From assembly GCA_045588485.1 (NCBI GenBank), contig JAZNEI010000089.1, forward strand, positions 1 to 64,000: a stretch of DNA of 64,000 nt, read 5' to 3'. Shown here piece after piece: positions 8,494 to 17,173 of this stretch (its first letter is position 1; every line of letters begins with the position of its first letter). Under the pieces are notes generated by a model, which saw only the letters and a list, made by a program, of their open reading frames with translations, did no database searches and had not been told where the DNA came from. A program made the position numbers and the translations under genes. Source of the DNA: HGM04593 sp045588485. GTDB taxonomy: Bacteria > Bacteroidota > Bacteroidia > Bacteroidales > Bacteroidaceae.

Positions 8494-8718
8494 TTATTCT
8501 GCCTTTGGGGCGGTTATCAATACACCTTTGCGAACAGTGCAATATTTGTTCCTATATGGTTTCTCTGCTGTAATACCATAGTTCGCAAGACTTTTATATC
8601 CTATTCCTATCTGTTCTTTGCTAAAGTTATCGCAAAGAGCTTTTACACTACCAAAATAGTGGTGTTGTCCGTCGATTTCCAAGTGTATCACCGACCTTTC
8701 TTGTTTATTCGCCTCCAT
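8494..8718 (-). CDS. Small hypothetical protein (74 aa) preceding fic
   Basis: A 74-residue soluble protein (MEANKQERSVIHLEIDGQHHYFGSVKA region) ending 12 bp before the fic start, with its own well-formed promoter upstream. No motif allows a family name. Position and size recall antitoxin-like partners, but Fic class II proteins carry their own inhibitory helix, so a partner role is speculative. It lacks signal peptide and membrane segments. Confidence 0.65.
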   Translation of the reverse strand: MEANKQERSVIHLEIDGQHHYFGSVKALCDNFSKEQIGIGYKSLANYGITAEKPYRNKYCTVRKGVLITAPKAE

Positions 8719-8736
8719 TATCTATATGTTTTATGG

Positions 8737-8777
8737 CAAATATAGTCGTTTATGGAAAATAATCAAAATATTCCATA
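8737..8777 (-). promoter_or_regulatory. Promoter of the 74-aa ORF/fic operon with an inverted repeat over the -33 box
   Basis: On the minus strand TTG (8764-8766), a 19 bp spacer and TATATTTG (8737-8744) match the Bacteroidetes promoter. The inverted repeat TATGGAA/TTCCATA (8751-8757 and 8771-8777) brackets the -33 box, and a further TTCCATA lies at 8814-8820. A protein bound there would block transcription; the Fic winged helix is one candidate. Confidence 0.7.
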
Positions 8778-9207
8778 AAAATATTGCGAAATGTTTGATT
8801 ATATTAAATATATTCCATATCCTTGCAGTGTAAATAATGAACACAGGCAAGGCCATAACGGTCAATTTTTTGTTTTCGAACCCTGAAGGAAAAATTCCAC
8901 ATAACTTGTTGTAATTAAATGTTTAACAAATTATCAGAACCCGAAAAACACTAAAATTTTTGGTAACAGTATAGGTAACAGCATAGGTAACAAATCTACT
9001 GCAAAGCTGCGTGTAAGCGAATATAGAAGAAATTTACTTATTCTATTGAGCGTGAGCAGGTTCGCCAAAGGCAAAATGAACCTTTTTGCCTCTTTTGCTT
9101 TATTCGCTGTTCTATCTATCGAAAGGTGCTTGAGGATTGCATTGTTTTATTTATATGATTTATTATCAACGCTTTATCCTCTTTCTTCCCCCTTTCTTTA
9201 TTGAAAC

Positions 9208-9240
9208 AAAAAAGAGTCCCAAATTTCTTTGGAACTCTTC
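9208..9240 (-). terminator. Intrinsic terminator of tRNA-Asp copy B
   Basis: Same AAGAGTTCC/GGGACTCTT hairpin with following T-run as behind copy A, directly 3' of the tRNA. Confidence 0.85.
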
Positions 9241-9243
9241 CAG

Positions 9244-9317
9244 CGGTGCGTACGGGACTCGAACCCGTGACCCCATGCGTGACAGGCATGTATTCTAACC
9301 AACTGAACTAACGCACC
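9244..9317 (-). tRNA. tRNA-Asp (anticodon GTC), copy B
   Basis: A 74-nt cloverleaf identical in sequence to copy A, with anticodon loop CTGTCAC, G73 and no encoded CCA. A -7 element TATATTTG lies at 9352-9359 on the same strand. Having two copies inside matching flanks points to duplication by the insertion events. Confidence 0.96.
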
Positions 9318-9455
9318 ATTATGTTTTGCTGTTCTAATCTGAAAGCGAGTGCAAATATATATCTTTTTTTTTAATATACTATGGAATTTGTCGTTTTTTT
9401 TCTTTTTTATGTTCGTTTTTACTGCTTTTTTTAGTTTTTATGCTTAAAAAAGGGG

Positions 9456-9983
9456 TTATTCTTTTATTATTTGCATAATATAAACATCCTTATACTGCGC
9501 ATTATCGCTTATCCACTCCTTTAATAGTGCGGTTGTCTCGAATCCAGCTTTTTTGAATAGTTGCCGGCTTGCGGCATTGTCACTTGGGATGTATGCGTAG
9601 AGCTGATGCAGGTGTAGGAAGTCGAGTGCATAGCTTTTTAGAAGCAAAAGGGCTTCGGTTGCCACTCCTTGTTGCCGATATTCGTCCAATATGCCTATGC
9701 ACACTTCGGCGCGTGAGTTATGAGGGTCGAAATTGACAAGGTCTATCATTCCTGCGCTTTCGCCATTATTCAGAGTTATTATGAATCGTGCCTGAGACTC
9801 GGCATAAAGGTTCTGTGTCGACTGTTCGAGATAGGCACGCAGGGTGTGACGCGAGTAGGGCAGAGTGTTGCACCCAACGCTCCACAGCTTTGTGTCGTTC
9901 TCCATGCGGTAGAGCAGTTCAAGGTCTTCGGGTTCGGGCGAGCGCAACTCTATACTATCGTTTTTGAGCCATTGGGTGTTCAT
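9456..9983 (-). CDS. GNAT-family N-acetyltransferase (RimJ/RimL/SpeG-like)
   Basis: A 175-residue acetyl-CoA-dependent N-acetyltransferase. IELRSPEPEDLELLYRMEND at the N-terminus, EVCIGILDEYRQQGVATEAL (acetyl-CoA pyrophosphate loop, Q/RxxGxA-like) and IPSDNAASRQLFKKAGF are typical of RimJ/RimL and SpeG relatives. The substrate (polyamine or protein N-terminus) cannot be told. It overlaps the end of the glycosyltransferase gene by 4 bp (ATGA), so the two are translationally coupled. Confidence 0.88.
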   Translation of the reverse strand: MNTQWLKNDSIELRSPEPEDLELLYRMENDTKLWSVGCNTLPYSRHTLRAYLEQSTQNLYAESQARFIITLNNGESAGMIDLVNFDPHNSRAEVCIGILDEYRQQGVATEALLLLKSYALDFLHLHQLYAYIPSDNAASRQLFKKAGFETTALLKEWISDNAQYKDVYIMQIIKE

Positions 9984-11185
9984 TGCTTCTCCTTTTTTGC
10001 GGTGTACACTGTGCCATCGTCGGTAATAAGCACCTTTGTTTGGGTCGAATATGTTGCCAGACGCAGCGTGTTGCCGGGTGTCTGTTGTAACAGGGTTATC
10101 ATACGGTCGTATGAATAGCTTTCGCTGTCGTACAGCACATAGTTATATGTCTTGTTACTGTTATCTATGGTGAGGTGTCCTTGGGGAAGGCTGTTTTCGT
10201 CGGCTGTGATGTAAAGGTGCTCTTCGGTCTGGTTGTTTTCCTTTAGGATGGCTTTAATCTCTTTTTGTGCAGCCTTGCTTCCTATTATTATGAATCGTTT
10301 GGGCGGTTCTACCCAATTTTCCCAATCTTTTCCATGAAGAAGGGGGTTGGCATAGTGAATGCGCATCTTTAGGAATGCGACTACAAATTTAAGGGGTAGG
10401 TACGAGAGTATATGATATATGGGAAAATGTTTCCTGAAGAATATCTGCAACGAAGAGTAGAGCCAATAGCGGTAGCGTAGTTTACTCTTTATAGAGCTTT
10501 CTCCCTTGTAATGGAAAATTGGATAGGGCAGATAGTAGTTCTTGTAGCCACTACGCAGTATGCGGTACGAGAGGTCGCTATCTTCCCAATACATAAAGAA
10601 ATCTTCGTCAAGAAAACCTATCTTGTCTAAGATGCTTTTACGGATGAACATGCAAGCTCCCGATACCATCTCAATTTCGTTCACCTGCTCCTTGTCCAGA
10701 TAGCTCATATAGTAGTGTCCGAAGAGGCGGCTATTGGGGTATCGACGGCACAGTCCTGTTGCTTTACACAGACTAACCCAAGGGGTTACTATGCCTCGGC
10801 GCGACTCCATAGCAAAGGTACCGTCTTTGTTTATCATTTTTACTCCTACTGCTCCCGAGTCGGGGTGTGCATCCATAAATTCTATGCTGCGCTGTATCGC
10901 TTCGCGTGTGACTATTGTGTCGGGGTTCAGCATCAGCAGATACTCGCCCGATGTATGCGAGAATCCTACATTATTGCCGTGCGAGAATCCACCATTATCC
11001 TTGCAGGTTATCCACTTTATGTTGGGAAAGCGTGTAGGAATATATTCGTTTGTACCATCCGACGAGGCGTTGTCTACCACAATAACCTCGGCATCGATGC
11101 CATCTACAGCCCTCTGCACCGAGCGCAGACACTGCTCGATGAAGTATTTTACATTGTAGCTGACTATGACTATCGATAGTTTCAT
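9980..11185 (-). CDS. Family 2 glycosyltransferase (rhamnosyltransferase-like)
   Basis: A 401-residue GT-A enzyme starting with LSIVIVSYNVKYFIEQCL. VVDNASSDGT, LNPDT (the DxD-equivalent metal site), GACMFIRKSILDKIGFLDE and YWEDSDLSYRI follow in the usual order for WbbL-like GT2 enzymes. The C-terminal ~120 residues are less conserved. It should transfer a sugar from a nucleotide donor at the inner membrane, in cell-surface polysaccharide assembly. Acceptor unknown. It is followed, with a 4 bp overlap, by the GNAT gene. Confidence 0.9.
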   Translation of the reverse strand: MKLSIVIVSYNVKYFIEQCLRSVQRAVDGIDAEVIVVDNASSDGTNEYIPTRFPNIKWITCKDNGGFSHGNNVGFSHTSGEYLLMLNPDTIVTREAIQRSIEFMDAHPDSGAVGVKMINKDGTFAMESRRGIVTPWVSLCKATGLCRRYPNSRLFGHYYMSYLDKEQVNEIEMVSGACMFIRKSILDKIGFLDEDFFMYWEDSDLSYRILRSGYKNYYLPYPIFHYKGESSIKSKLRYRYWLYSSLQIFFRKHFPIYHILSYLPLKFVVAFLKMRIHYANPLLHGKDWENWVEPPKRFIIIGSKAAQKEIKAILKENNQTEEHLYITADENSLPQGHLTIDNSNKTYNYVLYDSESYSYDRMITLLQQTPGNTLRLATYSTQTKVLITDDGTVYTAKKEKQ

Positions 11186-11202
11186 CTGTGTGTTGGTGGA
11201 AG

Positions 11203-11655
11203 TTATTTTTCTGTTTCGCCGTTAAGAAGTTTTATAAGTTCGCGCTTGCTCGGATAGACGTAAATGGTGGCTATAAGACCGAATACTGTATAGTAAAGAA
11301 ATGTCTCTTTTTCCGAAATAAAGTACATTGCACTGCCTGTAATAATCGGCATCATGCAGCAACAGGTACGTATTAAAATATATGAGTAATAGCTGCTGCA
11401 CCATTCTGCAATGTTCTCTCTGTTGGCTTTCTTTATTATTTTGTTGAACATTACTATTCCAACAGGAATAAGTGCCAATGAGACTACTGCAAGTAATTCG
11501 GATTTATACAAGATTTCGGTGTCATCAGTGGCTCTTGGTGGTAATATTCCGGTAAATACCAAAATAAAGAACGATAATGACATTGCGAGCAGCATAAAAT
11601 AAACAAAAAGTGTTGTTTTTCTTTTTTGTTCGGCTATTTTTAGTTTCTCTTCCAT
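11203..11655 (-). CDS. Small integral membrane protein, unknown function
   Basis: 150 residues with about four hydrophobic segments (roughly 18-38, 53-70, 92-112 and 118-135) and charged ends; no signal peptide cleavage site. No family is recognised. It lies between recR and the glycosyltransferase on the same strand, 11 bp after recR, and is probably in the same transcript. Confidence 0.75.
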   Translation of the reverse strand: MEEKLKIAEQKRKTTLFVYFMLLAMSLSFFILVFTGILPPRATDDTEILYKSELLAVVSLALIPVGIVMFNKIIKKANRENIAEWCSSYYSYILIRTCCCMMPIITGSAMYFISEKETFLYYTVFGLIATIYVYPSKRELIKLLNGETEK

Positions 11656-11666
11656 GGTATATGTGT

Positions 11667-12287
11667 TTAGAATGTTTTTCCTGTAAATGGGGTGCGGTTC
11701 ACAATAGAGCGACCGAGGGTAATCTCGTCGGCATATTCAAGCTCGTCGCCTACCGATATTCCGCGTGCAATAACCGATAGTTTAACGTCGTACTGCATAA
11801 GTTTACGGTAGATATAAAAATTTGTTGTGTCGCCCTCCATTGTGGAGCTTAGTGCAAGGATAATCTCTTTTACCTCGCCCGAGGTGACGCGGTTTATAAG
11901 ACTCTCTATATGCAGGTCGTTTGGCGATACTCCGTCCATGGGCGAAATGACACCGCCTAATACATGGTACACTCCGCGGAACTGCATTGTGTTCTCTACT
12001 GCCATTACGTCCTGTATGTTTTCTACTACGCAGATGATGGAGTGGTCGCGCGACGGGTTGGCACAGATGGGGCAAATATCGCTATCCGAGATGCTGTGGC
12101 ATTCTCGGCAGTATACTGCCTCGCGCTTGAGGCGTATGATGGCATCGGAGAATGCAGCAACCTCATCCTCGGGTTTACGCAGAAGGTGCAGCACAAGGCG
12201 TGTTGCGGTCTTTCGTCCTATTCCGGGGAGTTTGCTGAATTCGTTTACAGCTCTCTCGAGCAGTGTGGATGGATATTCCTGTGTCAT
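11667..12287 (-). CDS. recR: Recombination mediator RecR
   Basis: 206 residues, normal length. KLPGIGRKTATRLVLHLL is the helix-hairpin-helix, CRECHSISDSDICPIC the four-Cys zinc site, and CVVENIQDVMAVE opens the Toprim domain. RecR acts with RecO (and RecF) to load RecA at single-strand gaps. It reads away from engB, with a short divergent promoter region between. Confidence 0.97.
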   Translation of the reverse strand: MTQEYPSTLLERAVNEFSKLPGIGRKTATRLVLHLLRKPEDEVAAFSDAIIRLKREAVYCRECHSISDSDICPICANPSRDHSIICVVENIQDVMAVENTMQFRGVYHVLGGVISPMDGVSPNDLHIESLINRVTSGEVKEIILALSSTMEGDTTNFYIYRKLMQYDVKLSVIARGISVGDELEYADEITLGRSIVNRTPFTGKTF

Positions 12288-12308
12288 CTATTGTCATTTA
12301 TAAGTTTG

Positions 12309-12418
12309 CGAAGATAACTAAAAATGAGCATAAAAAGGTTTTTTGCCTTTTTTATTTGGTATGGCAATTGCTTTTTTTGATATTTTTCTCTTGGTTAACG
12401 AAAGAAAATGTATCTTCG
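12309..12418. promoter_or_regulatory. Divergent promoter region between recR and engB
   Basis: TATCTTCG on the minus strand (12309-12316) precedes recR, and TATCTTCG on the plus strand (12411-12418) precedes engB. Both differ from TAnnTTTG at one position. They sit about 20 bp upstream of each start codon, giving short leaders. Confidence 0.5.
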
Positions 12419-12439
12419 CAAACAAATAAAGATGACTGA

Positions 12440-13045
12440 ATGAAAAAGATTGAGATAAAATCGGCGAAATTTGTAATAAGCAACAGTGATATTGCAAAAT
12501 GTCCGCAGGATGGCAAGCCTGAATATGCCTTTATCGGTCGTTCGAATGTAGGAAAGTCGAGCCTTATAAATATGCTTACCAAACGTAATAAGTTGGCTAT
12601 GACCTCCTCGATGCCGGGAAAGACGCTGCTAATAAACCATTTTATTGTGAACGACGAGTGGTATCTTGTCGACCTTCCCGGTTATGGTTATGCCAAACGC
12701 AGTAAATCGCAGACCGAGGCGCTGGAGCATATAATATCGTCGTATGTGCTCGACCGAGAGCAGATGACACTGCTTTTTGTGCTCATCGACTCGCGGCACG
12801 AACCACAAAAGATAGACCTTGAGTTTTTCGAGTGGCTGGGCGAGAATGGGGTTCCATTCGCTATTATATTTACAAAGGCCGATAAACTGAAAAAGACCCC
12901 TCTTGGACTGAATATCAAGGCTTATAAAGAGCGTCTGCTCGGGCAGTGGGAAGAGCTGCCGCCAATTTTTGTTACCTCGTCCGAGACGGCACAGGGCCGC
13001 GACGAGGTACTCGCATATATCAACAGTATAAATGAAACATTATGA
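12440..13045 (+). CDS. engB: Ribosome biogenesis GTPase EngB (YihA/YsxC)
   Basis: 201 residues. G-motifs are clear: GRSNVGKSS (G1), DLPGYGYA (G3), TKADK (G4) and SSETAQG (G5). The family is needed for assembly of the large ribosomal subunit. The stop overlaps the start of the next gene by 4 bp (ATGA). Confidence 0.97.
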   Translation: MKKIEIKSAKFVISNSDIAKCPQDGKPEYAFIGRSNVGKSSLINMLTKRNKLAMTSSMPGKTLLINHFIVNDEWYLVDLPGYGYAKRSKSQTEALEHIISSYVLDREQMTLLFVLIDSRHEPQKIDLEFFEWLGENGVPFAIIFTKADKLKKTPLGLNIKAYKERLLGQWEELPPIFVTSSETAQGRDEVLAYINSINETL

Positions 13046-14148
13046 TAAAAGAGCTAAAGAACTTATTTATATGCGGTGGGCTTGCAATGCTTGCCGCTTG
13101 TGGAAACAGTGGGTACGAGATAAACGGCAACTATCCCTCGGCTGCCGATGGTACAATGGTGTATCTCGCCAATCTTGATGCCGATTTTACAAGAATAGAC
13201 TCGGCTGTAGTAAAGAACGGCCTTTTCACCTTCGCAGGACGACAAGATACTCCTGTAGTGCGTATGATTCTCTCGTCGATGGCTCTCGATGGAGGTCCTG
13301 TTGTTGTCGAGAATGGTAATATTGATGTACAGATAAAGAATGGTCTGCGCCGAAAAGGAACAGCTCTTAACAACGATATGCAGCGTTTCTTTTCGGAGCG
13401 TACAAAGATGGCGCGTGGCATCGAATTAGTCGGAAATTATTTGGTTGCCAATAAAACCCTTACCGATGCACAGCGTGACAGCCTGCAGAATGTAGTTGCC
13501 GAGGCAAGAGCGTCTTTTGTGTCGATGTTACAAAAAACGATAGGTGACAATATTAACAATTCGCTCGGAGCTTTTCTACTTACACAGTCCGAGGAGTATT
13601 TCACACCTCAAGAGCTACACTCGATAATGTCATCGGTACCCGAGAATTTGCGTGACGAGCGCTTCAATGCTATGTATGCTCGTGTGAAAGTAGATGCCCA
13701 AAGTACTATGCGTGCATTTGCGACTGCTGTCGGTTGTCCCTATATAAATTTCGAACTCCCCGATGCCGATGGAAAGCAGGTGCTATTCTCTAATATCGTG
13801 AATGGCAATAAATACACTCTGCTTGACTTTTGGGCAAGCTGGTGTATCCCCTGCCGTCAAGAGGCTCCGGTGCTGAAACAGATAGCAGCCGATTATGGTA
13901 AGCGAGGAGTGGCTTTAGTAAGTGTTTCGCTCGACTCTTCGACCGAGGAGTGGAAAGAGGGTATCGCCTCATTAGGCCTCGGATGGACACAACTATGTAA
14001 TCCCTCGGGTGGCAGTGCCGAGGTTGCTGCCGCGTACGGTGTCACATCAATTCCCATGCTGTTGTTGATAGACTCTGACGGAAAAATTGTGATGCGTGGC
14101 GAACCGGCCTACCGTGTTGCACAACAATTGGGCGAACTGATGAAATAA
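13042..14148 (+). CDS. TlpA-like thioredoxin-fold lipoprotein with DUF4369-type N-domain
   Basis: 368 residues. A lipobox with Cys20 (AMLAAC) predicts an exported lipoprotein. Residues ~24-115 form the beta-rich DUF4369-type domain, and the C-terminal ~140 residues are an AhpC/TSA/TlpA thioredoxin fold with WCIPC (Cys268, Cys271) and a cis-Pro region TSIPM. It should reduce or isomerise disulfides in the periplasm; partner unknown. It is the first of four such proteins in the window and the only one outside the SusCD operon. It is coupled to engB by overlap. Confidence 0.9.
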   Translation: MIKELKNLFICGGLAMLAACGNSGYEINGNYPSAADGTMVYLANLDADFTRIDSAVVKNGLFTFAGRQDTPVVRMILSSMALDGGPVVVENGNIDVQIKNGLRRKGTALNNDMQRFFSERTKMARGIELVGNYLVANKTLTDAQRDSLQNVVAEARASFVSMLQKTIGDNINNSLGAFLLTQSEEYFTPQELHSIMSSVPENLRDERFNAMYARVKVDAQSTMRAFATAVGCPYINFELPDADGKQVLFSNIVNGNKYTLLDFWASWCIPCRQEAPVLKQIAADYGKRGVALVSVSLDSSTEEWKEGIASLGLGWTQLCNPSGGSAEVAAAYGVTSIPMLLLIDSDGKIVMRGEPAYRVAQQLGELMK

Positions 14149-14157
14149 CATCTTGTT

Positions 14158-15390
14158 ATGGTGCTCAACTATATTTGGATAGCATTTTTCCTTGCGGCAT
14201 TTGCAATAGCATTGTGTCGCCTGATATTTATGGGTGATACCGATGTCTTTCCGGCAATAATAAACTCTACATTCGAGACCTCAAAGACAGCATTTGAAAT
14301 ATCTTTAGGACTTACAGGGGTATTGTCGCTGTGGATGGGATTGATGAAGATTGGCGAGAAAGGAGGGCTTGTCAATGCTCTTGCAAGGATGCTTGCACCT
14401 ATATTCAACCGCCTCTTTCCCGATATTCCCAAGGGGCATCCTGTCACGGGCACTATGTTCATGAATATTGCGGCCAATATGTTGGGCCTCGACAATGCGT
14501 CAACCCCTATGGGACTTAAGGCTATGCAGGAACTTCAGGAGTTGAATACAAAGAAAGATACGGCTACCAATCCTATGATAATGTTCCTTGTGCTCAACAC
14601 TTCGGGACTTACGCTCATTCCTATGAGTGTCCTTGTCTATCGTACGCAGTTGGGAGCAGCACAGCCTACCGATGTATTTATTCCTATTCTGTTGGCAACA
14701 ACTGTATCTACAATAGCAGGATTGTTGGTAACAAGCATCTATCAAAGGATAAACCTGTTTAACCGAACTATGATGCTCTTCCTCTTTGGTGTTGCACTCT
14801 TTCTGGCGGCAGGAACGTGGGGTGTAGCATCGCTTTCGCGTGTTCAGGTCGAACTTTTTTCCACGACATTGGCAAATGTGCTGCTGTTCACAATAATAGT
14901 TCTTTTTATCGTGTCGGGAATGTTGCGCAGGGTCAATGTGTATGAGGCATTCATCGAGGGGGCAAAAGAGGGTTTTACCACTGCTGTCAGAATAATCCCC
15001 TACCTTGTGGCGATTCTTGTGGCAGTGGGTGTGTTCCGTGCCTCGGGAGGAATGGATGTACTCATTGGTGCGGTAGCCTGGTGTGTCGAGGCTTGTGGTG
15101 GAAACTCCGATTTTGTCGGGGCGCTTCCTACTGCGCTTATGAAACCTCTCAGCGGCAGCGGTGCCCGAGGTATGATGATTGATGCAATGACAACATACGG
15201 TCCCGACTCCTTTGCCGGTCGATTGGCCTGTCTGTTCCAGGGGGCAACCGATACCACTTTTTATATCATAGCTGTATATTTTGGCAGTGTGGGAATACGT
15301 AAGACAGGACATGCTGTCACTTGCGGACTAATTGCCGATGCAGCAGGAATACTTGCTGCAATACTCATAGGCTATCTGTTCTTTGGTTAA
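14158..15390 (+). CDS. SpmA-SpmB fusion membrane protein (nucleoside-recognition/Gate domains)
   Basis: 410 residues with many membrane helices. The first half resembles spore maturation protein A (MNIAANMLGLDNASTPMGLKAM is the characteristic stretch at about 105-127), and the second half resembles SpmB (EGAKEGFTTAVRIIPYLVAI, PLSGSGARGMMIDAM). Both parts carry Gate domains. Non-sporulating Bacteroidetes commonly have this fusion; its substrate is not known. It lies 9 bp after the thioredoxin lipoprotein and its stop is near the next start. Confidence 0.88.
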   Translation: MVLNYIWIAFFLAAFAIALCRLIFMGDTDVFPAIINSTFETSKTAFEISLGLTGVLSLWMGLMKIGEKGGLVNALARMLAPIFNRLFPDIPKGHPVTGTMFMNIAANMLGLDNASTPMGLKAMQELQELNTKKDTATNPMIMFLVLNTSGLTLIPMSVLVYRTQLGAAQPTDVFIPILLATTVSTIAGLLVTSIYQRINLFNRTMMLFLFGVALFLAAGTWGVASLSRVQVELFSTTLANVLLFTIIVLFIVSGMLRRVNVYEAFIEGAKEGFTTAVRIIPYLVAILVAVGVFRASGGMDVLIGAVAWCVEACGGNSDFVGALPTALMKPLSGSGARGMMIDAMTTYGPDSFAGRLACLFQGATDTTFYIIAVYFGSVGIRKTGHAVTCGLIADAAGILAAILIGYLFFG

Positions 15391-15400
15391 TTTTAAAACT

Positions 15401-16555
15401 ATGCCAATGTTAAAAAGACTCATTTTATCGCTGTTTTTTGTTGGCAACATACTTTTGTCGGTTGCCGATGATTTAAGGTTCAATCATGGACCCTATCTTC
15501 AGAACCTATCCACCGACGAGGTTACTGTGTTTTTTGCAACCTCATCACGTGCCTTTTCATGGGTCGAGGTAAAGAGTGCCGGTTGGGAAAAACCAAAATG
15601 TTTTTATACGGTAAGCGACGGACTTATACAGGCATATAATACACAAAATGCCATCAGAATTACAGGACTCGAGCCGGGATGCGAGTATAGCTATCGCCTT
15701 GTTGCTAAGGAAATGAAACAGTTTCACCCCTATAAAATAGTCTATGGCGACAGCATCGCATCGCGGTGGGAGAGTTTTACTACTGTTCCCGAGAAGATGG
15801 ATAGTTGTTCGTTTGTGATAATAAACGACGGACACGACGATGCACAGAAGGTTGCCCGGCTGTTGGGTCGCTCGCAGCTCGAAAAGGCTGATGCGGTAAT
15901 ATATCTTGGTGATATGACAAGTTATATAGATAATGCAGATGTTCCATATAAAGGATTTATTGATGTATCGGTTGATATGTTCGCACGTAACAAGCCTTTC
16001 ATTGCGGTGCGTGGCAATCACGAGACACGCGGAAATATGGGGCGCGATTATGGTAATTATGTAGCACGCCCCAACGGACGATTCTATAATATCTACTATT
16101 ATGGCGAGACGGCACTTATTGTACTCGATACAGGCGAGGATAAGCCCGATACTCATCCTGTCTATGGTGGAATAAACTGTTTCGACGAGTATCGCCGAGA
16201 GCAGGCTCATTGGCTCGAGGAGGAGATAAAAAGTAAGCGCTTCCGTAAAACATGCAACAGAATTGTGCTTATGCACATTCCACCTATTATCCCCGGCGAA
16301 GATAACTCGCCCGAGGGACACGCTGTAAAAGAGCTGTCGAAACTGTTTATCCCTATCTTTAATAAGGCGAAAATTGACCTTGTACTATCGGGGCACACAC
16401 ACCGACAGTATGTTCTCCTGTCAAAGTGGAGTGGTAATGTTTTCGATATTGTCATAAATGATAATAAAAGTGTAGTCGATTTAAAGTCGGGAAAAGACGG
16501 TATTAGAGTGAAAATAACCAGTGAAAATGGATTAACTAACGATATTATATTCTAA
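15401..16555 (+). CDS. Secreted metallophosphoesterase with N-terminal fibronectin-like domain
   Basis: About 384 residues from ATG 15401; another in-frame ATG at 15383 would overlap the preceding gene by 8 bp. A signal peptide (LKRLILSLFFVGNILLSVA) is followed by a purple-acid-phosphatase-like beta domain (GPYLQNLSTDEVTVFF). The calcineurin-type core shows YLGDMTSY, RGNHETRG and LSGHTHRQYV as metal-binding motifs. The family cleaves phosphomono- or diesters in the periplasm or outside; substrate unknown. Confidence 0.88.
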   Translation: MPMLKRLILSLFFVGNILLSVADDLRFNHGPYLQNLSTDEVTVFFATSSRAFSWVEVKSAGWEKPKCFYTVSDGLIQAYNTQNAIRITGLEPGCEYSYRLVAKEMKQFHPYKIVYGDSIASRWESFTTVPEKMDSCSFVIINDGHDDAQKVARLLGRSQLEKADAVIYLGDMTSYIDNADVPYKGFIDVSVDMFARNKPFIAVRGNHETRGNMGRDYGNYVARPNGRFYNIYYYGETALIVLDTGEDKPDTHPVYGGINCFDEYRREQAHWLEEEIKSKRFRKTCNRIVLMHIPPIIPGEDNSPEGHAVKELSKLFIPIFNKAKIDLVLSGHTHRQYVLLSKWSGNVFDIVINDNKSVVDLKSGKDGIRVKITSENGLTNDIIF

Positions 16556-16558
16556 GAT

Positions 16559-16972
16559 ATGATAAGCTATCAGACCGATGGGGTGAAGATGCCCGCTATA
16601 AAGCGTCGCGATGTTTCGGCGTGGATAAAAAAGGTGGCTGCAAGTCACGGTAAAAAGGTAGGAGAGATTGCGTATATCTTCTGTAACGACGATAAGATTC
16701 TCGAAGTTAATCGCGAGTATCTTCAGCACGACTATTATACCGATATTATAACATTCGACTACACCGAAGGAGATATTATCTCGGGCGACCTGTTCATAAG
16801 CATCGACACCGTGCTCAGCAACAGCGAACAATTAGGAGTGCAGTATGAGCAGGAGCTGTTCCGAGTTATTATACACGGTATTCTTCATCTGTGCGGAATA
16901 AACGATAAAGGTGAGGGCGAGCGCGAGATTATGGAGCGCGAAGAGAATACGGCTCTTTCTTTAATCAAATAA
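16559..16972 (+). CDS. ybeY: Endoribonuclease YbeY (rRNA maturation factor)
   Basis: 137 residues. HGILHLCGIND (106-116) is the metal-binding motif with His106 and His110; the third ligand position, a His in E. coli, is Asp here, a variant I recall from other Bacteroidetes. YbeY acts in 16S rRNA 3' end maturation and ribosome quality control. It follows the phosphoesterase by 3 bp. Confidence 0.93.
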   Translation: MISYQTDGVKMPAIKRRDVSAWIKKVAASHGKKVGEIAYIFCNDDKILEVNREYLQHDYYTDIITFDYTEGDIISGDLFISIDTVLSNSEQLGVQYEQELFRVIIHGILHLCGINDKGEGEREIMEREENTALSLIK

Positions 16973-17095
16973 TAGACCTTTGTAGGCGAGAAGTTAAAAT
17001 CCATCGACAATATCACTGTTGCCTATGGATTTTTCTTTAAAAGTGTTTAAATAAGTTATAATATTACTCACTATTACTTCATTTTTTTTCTATCG

Positions 17096-17126
17096 TTTGC
17101 ATATTGAAATAATAGTTATACTTTTG
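17096..17126 (+). promoter_or_regulatory. Promoter of the SusCD/thioredoxin operon
   Basis: TTTG (17096-17099), a 19 bp spacer and TACTTTTG (17119-17126) fit the Bacteroidetes -33/-7 pattern very well. The first gene begins 47 bp after the -7 element. Intergenic gaps downstream up to 29582 are 53 bp or less, so one long transcript is likely. Confidence 0.8.
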
Positions 17127-17173
17127 TATGTTTGAAAAGTATTATTTTAATAAAAAATAGATAATTGAAGATT

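Larger units (their letters stand above)
8878..9365. repeat. Direct repeat copy B, containing tRNA-Asp
   Basis: Second copy of the 1396-1970 block, with one fewer GGTAACAGTATA-like 12-mer and lacking about 70 bp between the 12-mer region and the terminator. The section before the tRNA terminator has no gene I can support. Copy B is the probable native tRNA locus, since housekeeping genes follow directly. Confidence 0.88.

Noticed and set aside
14500..15312. 270-codon open frame antisense to the SpmA-SpmB gene
   Set aside because: Low-complexity His/Ser/Cys-rich translation and full overlap with a well-supported gene.
15557..16321. 254-codon open frame antisense to the metallophosphoesterase
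   Set aside because: No domain, Ile/Cys-rich, covers conserved catalytic motifs on the other strand.
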